Below are positions 62,337 to 64,000 of a stretch of 64,000 nucleotides of DNA, piece after piece (the stretch's first letter is position 1; each line of letters starts with the position of its first letter). The position numbers and the translations under genes were made by a program. The notes beneath the pieces are model-generated. The model was not told the DNA's origin. It was given only the letters and a program-made list of their open reading frames with translations, and searched no databases. Source of the stretch: Paenisporosarcina sp. OV554 (GTDB lineage Bacteria; Bacillota; Bacilli; Bacillales_A; Planococcaceae); contig NZ_QBUC01000004.1 of assembly GCF_003058165.1 (NCBI RefSeq), positions 151,928 to 215,927 on the forward strand, written 5' to 3'.

Positions 62337-63056
62337 CTAATATCCCAAAATAGCAACATACTGATTTTGCAAAACAAACCTATTATCCAACCATGCTAAA
62401 GTATTCAAAACAAACCCTAAAGAATCAGCATTATATCTCCCAGCAATTTTCTGATAGGCCAATAGCTCATACCGTTTATTTAAATCAAAATCTACAGGAT
62501 ATAAACCACTAAGAGGATTTACAAATCCAGTAATAGGACTCTTCAGTTTGCCATTTTCATCATATATTTCATTTAAATACTCGATGTCTTTTGTTGAGAT
62601 GTCTATAATGTACTTTTTATTATTTATCATGCTAACAACTTCCACTTTGTAATAATCTTGATAAGTAACCTCATATTGGTACTGCTCATTATATACATTA
62701 AAATCAAATAATAATTGTGCTGTATTATCCACAAAGGAATAAATATAATGGTACATAATTCCACCACTACCACCTGTAGCAATACTTATGAAAATATCAT
62801 CTACTCCATTCCCAGTAAAATCCCCCAAGAATACAGTAGGATTGTAGCCTGCATTTTCACGAAGTGGGACACTTGTTAACTCGCCAGATCTTCCATCTTG
62901 AACGAGCAGGGTGATATTTTGAATAAATGGACTAGCTGGAGTCATTATACCGGTTAAATAGACATTATCAGGTACTCTATCCCCAGTTACATCTCCACGT
63001 GCAAACGAAACTACATTCGGAGGATTTATATTCGTCCTAGCGTAATAATTATACAT
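62337..63056 (-). CDS. VCBS/FG-GAP-like repeat protein of unknown role
   Basis: 239 residues without a signal peptide. The first half has FG-GAP-like units, FARGDVTGDRVPDNVYLTG near residue 19 and FLGDFTGNGVDDIFISIATG near 80, each with a D-x-T-G-(N/D)-x-x-x-D calcium-type loop. The second half is less clear (KYIIDISTKDIEYLNE, YPVDFDLNKRYELLAYQKIA). Similar cytosolic proteins in Bacilli have been linked with spores, but I cannot confirm that here. Preceded by AAAGGAGCATGTT; single gene divergent from the one at 63276. Confidence 0.65.
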   Translation of the reverse strand: MYNYYARTNINPPNVVSFARGDVTGDRVPDNVYLTGIMTPASPFIQNITLLVQDGRSGELTSVPLRENAGYNPTVFLGDFTGNGVDDIFISIATGGSGGIMYHYIYSFVDNTAQLLFDFNVYNEQYQYEVTYQDYYKVEVVSMINNKKYIIDISTKDIEYLNEIYDENGKLKSPITGFVNPLSGLYPVDFDLNKRYELLAYQKIAGRYNADSLGFVLNTLAWLDNRFVLQNQYVAILGY

Positions 63057-63275
63057 AACATGCTCCTTTACATAATACCTATAATCATCATTTTCCTACG
63101 TTCTAAAAGAATTCCAGCTACTGTTTGTTACTATTTATTAAGTAATATCTATTCGTTAGAAACATAAAATTTGTAAGGCTAACAGAAATTTCTTTCAAGA
63201 CATTGCATAACTCCTCAGCTCCAGTTTCTAAAGAATTCAATTTCGTTAATTATTCACCAAAATGGAGGGAATTAA

Positions 63276-63767
63276 ATGAAAAAATTCAGTTCTATTTATG
63301 GTACGGTTACCATGATTCAAGAGTATTCAGTAGGTTCAGATGAGGAATTAAATGGGTGTTTTAAATTAATGTCCTTATTAAGAGGAGATGGTTCGATAGT
63401 AAATTTCGTTATTAGTCCAACAACCTATTTTCTTGGCCATGTGATGGTTTCAATCGGAGACCGTGTAACTGGTTTTTATGATGTCAATGTACCTGTTATT
63501 CTTATTTACCCACCACAATATCAAGCTCTCATTATCGAAAAGGATAATGCCTATCAAAATGTAAAGGTAGACTATTTTGACAGTCAACTGGTGAGTAGCG
63601 ATGGTCACTTGCAATTAAATATTTCCAATTATACCCCGATATTATTACCGAACGATCAAACCTTCACCTTAAATCCTGCAAACCGAAATTTACTTGTTGT
63701 ATATGGTCCTACCACAATGAGCATACCAGCCCAAACCACTCCCTATAAAATTATTGTTATGTGTTGA
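63276..63767 (+). CDS. Conserved protein of unknown function
   Basis: 163 residues, no signal peptide, beta-rich. Recognisable phrases are MKKFSSIYGTVTMIQEY, FVISPTTYFLGHVMVSIGDR, VTGFYDVNVPVILIYPPQYQ, VKVDYFDSQLVSSDGHLQLN and the ending IPAQTTPYKIIVMC. I have seen this type in Bacilli and Clostridia, where the YPPQY and NVKVDYFDSQLVSSDG parts are well kept, but no function is known to me. TGGAGG lies 8 bases before the ATG. Confidence 0.65.
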   Translation: MKKFSSIYGTVTMIQEYSVGSDEELNGCFKLMSLLRGDGSIVNFVISPTTYFLGHVMVSIGDRVTGFYDVNVPVILIYPPQYQALIIEKDNAYQNVKVDYFDSQLVSSDGHLQLNISNYTPILLPNDQTFTLNPANRNLLVVYGPTTMSIPAQTTPYKIIVMC

Positions 63768-63903
63768 AAAAAAAGTTAGGCACCATAAATGTATGATACG
63801 GTTCCATAACTCATTGATGATGGGACAATTTCGACGTTGACACTCAGCATCATACTAGAGGGCTCTTTTTCTTTCAAGATGGCACAAATCCTTCTAACAG
63901 GAA

Positions 63904-63927
63904 TGCTGCCCCGTTAGTTGAACAAGA
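63904..63927. repeat. Interspersed palindrome family, copy 5 (half)
   Basis: GCTGCCCCGTTAGTTGAACAAG keeps the right arm; the left arm is degraded. 63768-63932 otherwise shows no gene. Confidence 0.5.
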
Positions 63928-63932
63928 TATAT

Positions 63933-64000
63933 TCAGATTTTTTTATAAACAGATTCTCGATAACCCATGAATCCTTGTTTTTTGTAAAAGTTTTTTGCTC
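63933..64000 (-). CDS. GNAT-family acetyltransferase, C-terminal end only
   Basis: The 22 visible residues (AKNFYKKQGFMGYRESVYKK plus I) carry the closing GNAT phrase A-x-x-F-Y-x-K-x-G-F, which packs against acetyl-CoA. The rest lies beyond the window. Substrate cannot be judged. Confidence 0.65.
   Translation of the reverse strand, partial: AKNFYKKQGFMGYRESVYKKI

Overview
The window looks like chromosome from a low-GC, endospore-forming member of the Bacillales. A Psychrobacillus- or Sporosarcina-like member of the Planococcaceae is my best guess, but this is inference from protein style only. Supporting signs are Bacillus-type S-box and T-box leaders, Gram-positive ribosome binding sites, a Spo0E-type small protein, and long gene-order agreement with the B. 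subtilis ytoP-ytpPQR-sftA-murC-ytxGH-aroA-ccpA-acuCBA-acsA-tyrS region.

Layout. 1-4.3 kb: an ECF sigma factor cut by the window edge, a repeat-type lipoprotein, an AcfC-like binding protein, a broken VOC gene and an HrtAB/MacB-type ABC exporter. 4.9-12.8 kb: a methionine block made of yitJ, metC, metI, a tiny yezD-like gene and metE, all on the minus strand. metE is preceded by two complete copies of a promoter, SAM riboswitch and terminator unit in direct tandem; a third, degenerate S-box-like piece precedes yezD-metI. 12.8-25.9 kb: an accessory stretch with many gene remnants (resolvase, EAL, glycoside hydrolase), small genes (a Spo0E-like phosphatase, small membrane proteins, a 39-bp repeat ORF open in two frames), secreted proteins, a two-component system, and an acyl-CoA-dehydrogenase-like gene under its own SAM riboswitch. 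25.9-31.3 kb: a thermolysin-type protease, a DinB protein, a BtuF-like protein without a signal peptide, and tyrS with a tyrosine T-box.

31.8-52.2 kb is the conserved backbone: a class A penicillin-binding protein, divergent acsA and acuABC, ccpA, aroA, ytxGH with a SigB-type promoter, murC, sftA, ytpRQP, a lipoprotein, a DUF84 NTPase that appears to start at AUU, ytoP and ytzB. The acs/acu genes form an acetate module: AcsA makes acetyl-CoA, AcuA acetylates and silences it, AcuC reverses this, and a near-consensus cre site links it to CcpA encoded next door.

53.0-55.4 kb is a visibly GC-rich PadR-DUF1048-DrrAB-type cassette with a recurring inverted-repeat half-site at both promoters. 56-64 kb is accessory again: translationally coupled micro-ORFs, a large beta-helix/Ig-repeat secreted protein, a small exported peptide with a VanZ-family protein, a topB fragment, two proteins of unknown role and the end of a GNAT acetyltransferase. 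Several short repeat families are scattered through the gene-poor regions. I saw no rRNA or tRNA gene, no CRISPR array and no intact insertion sequence.
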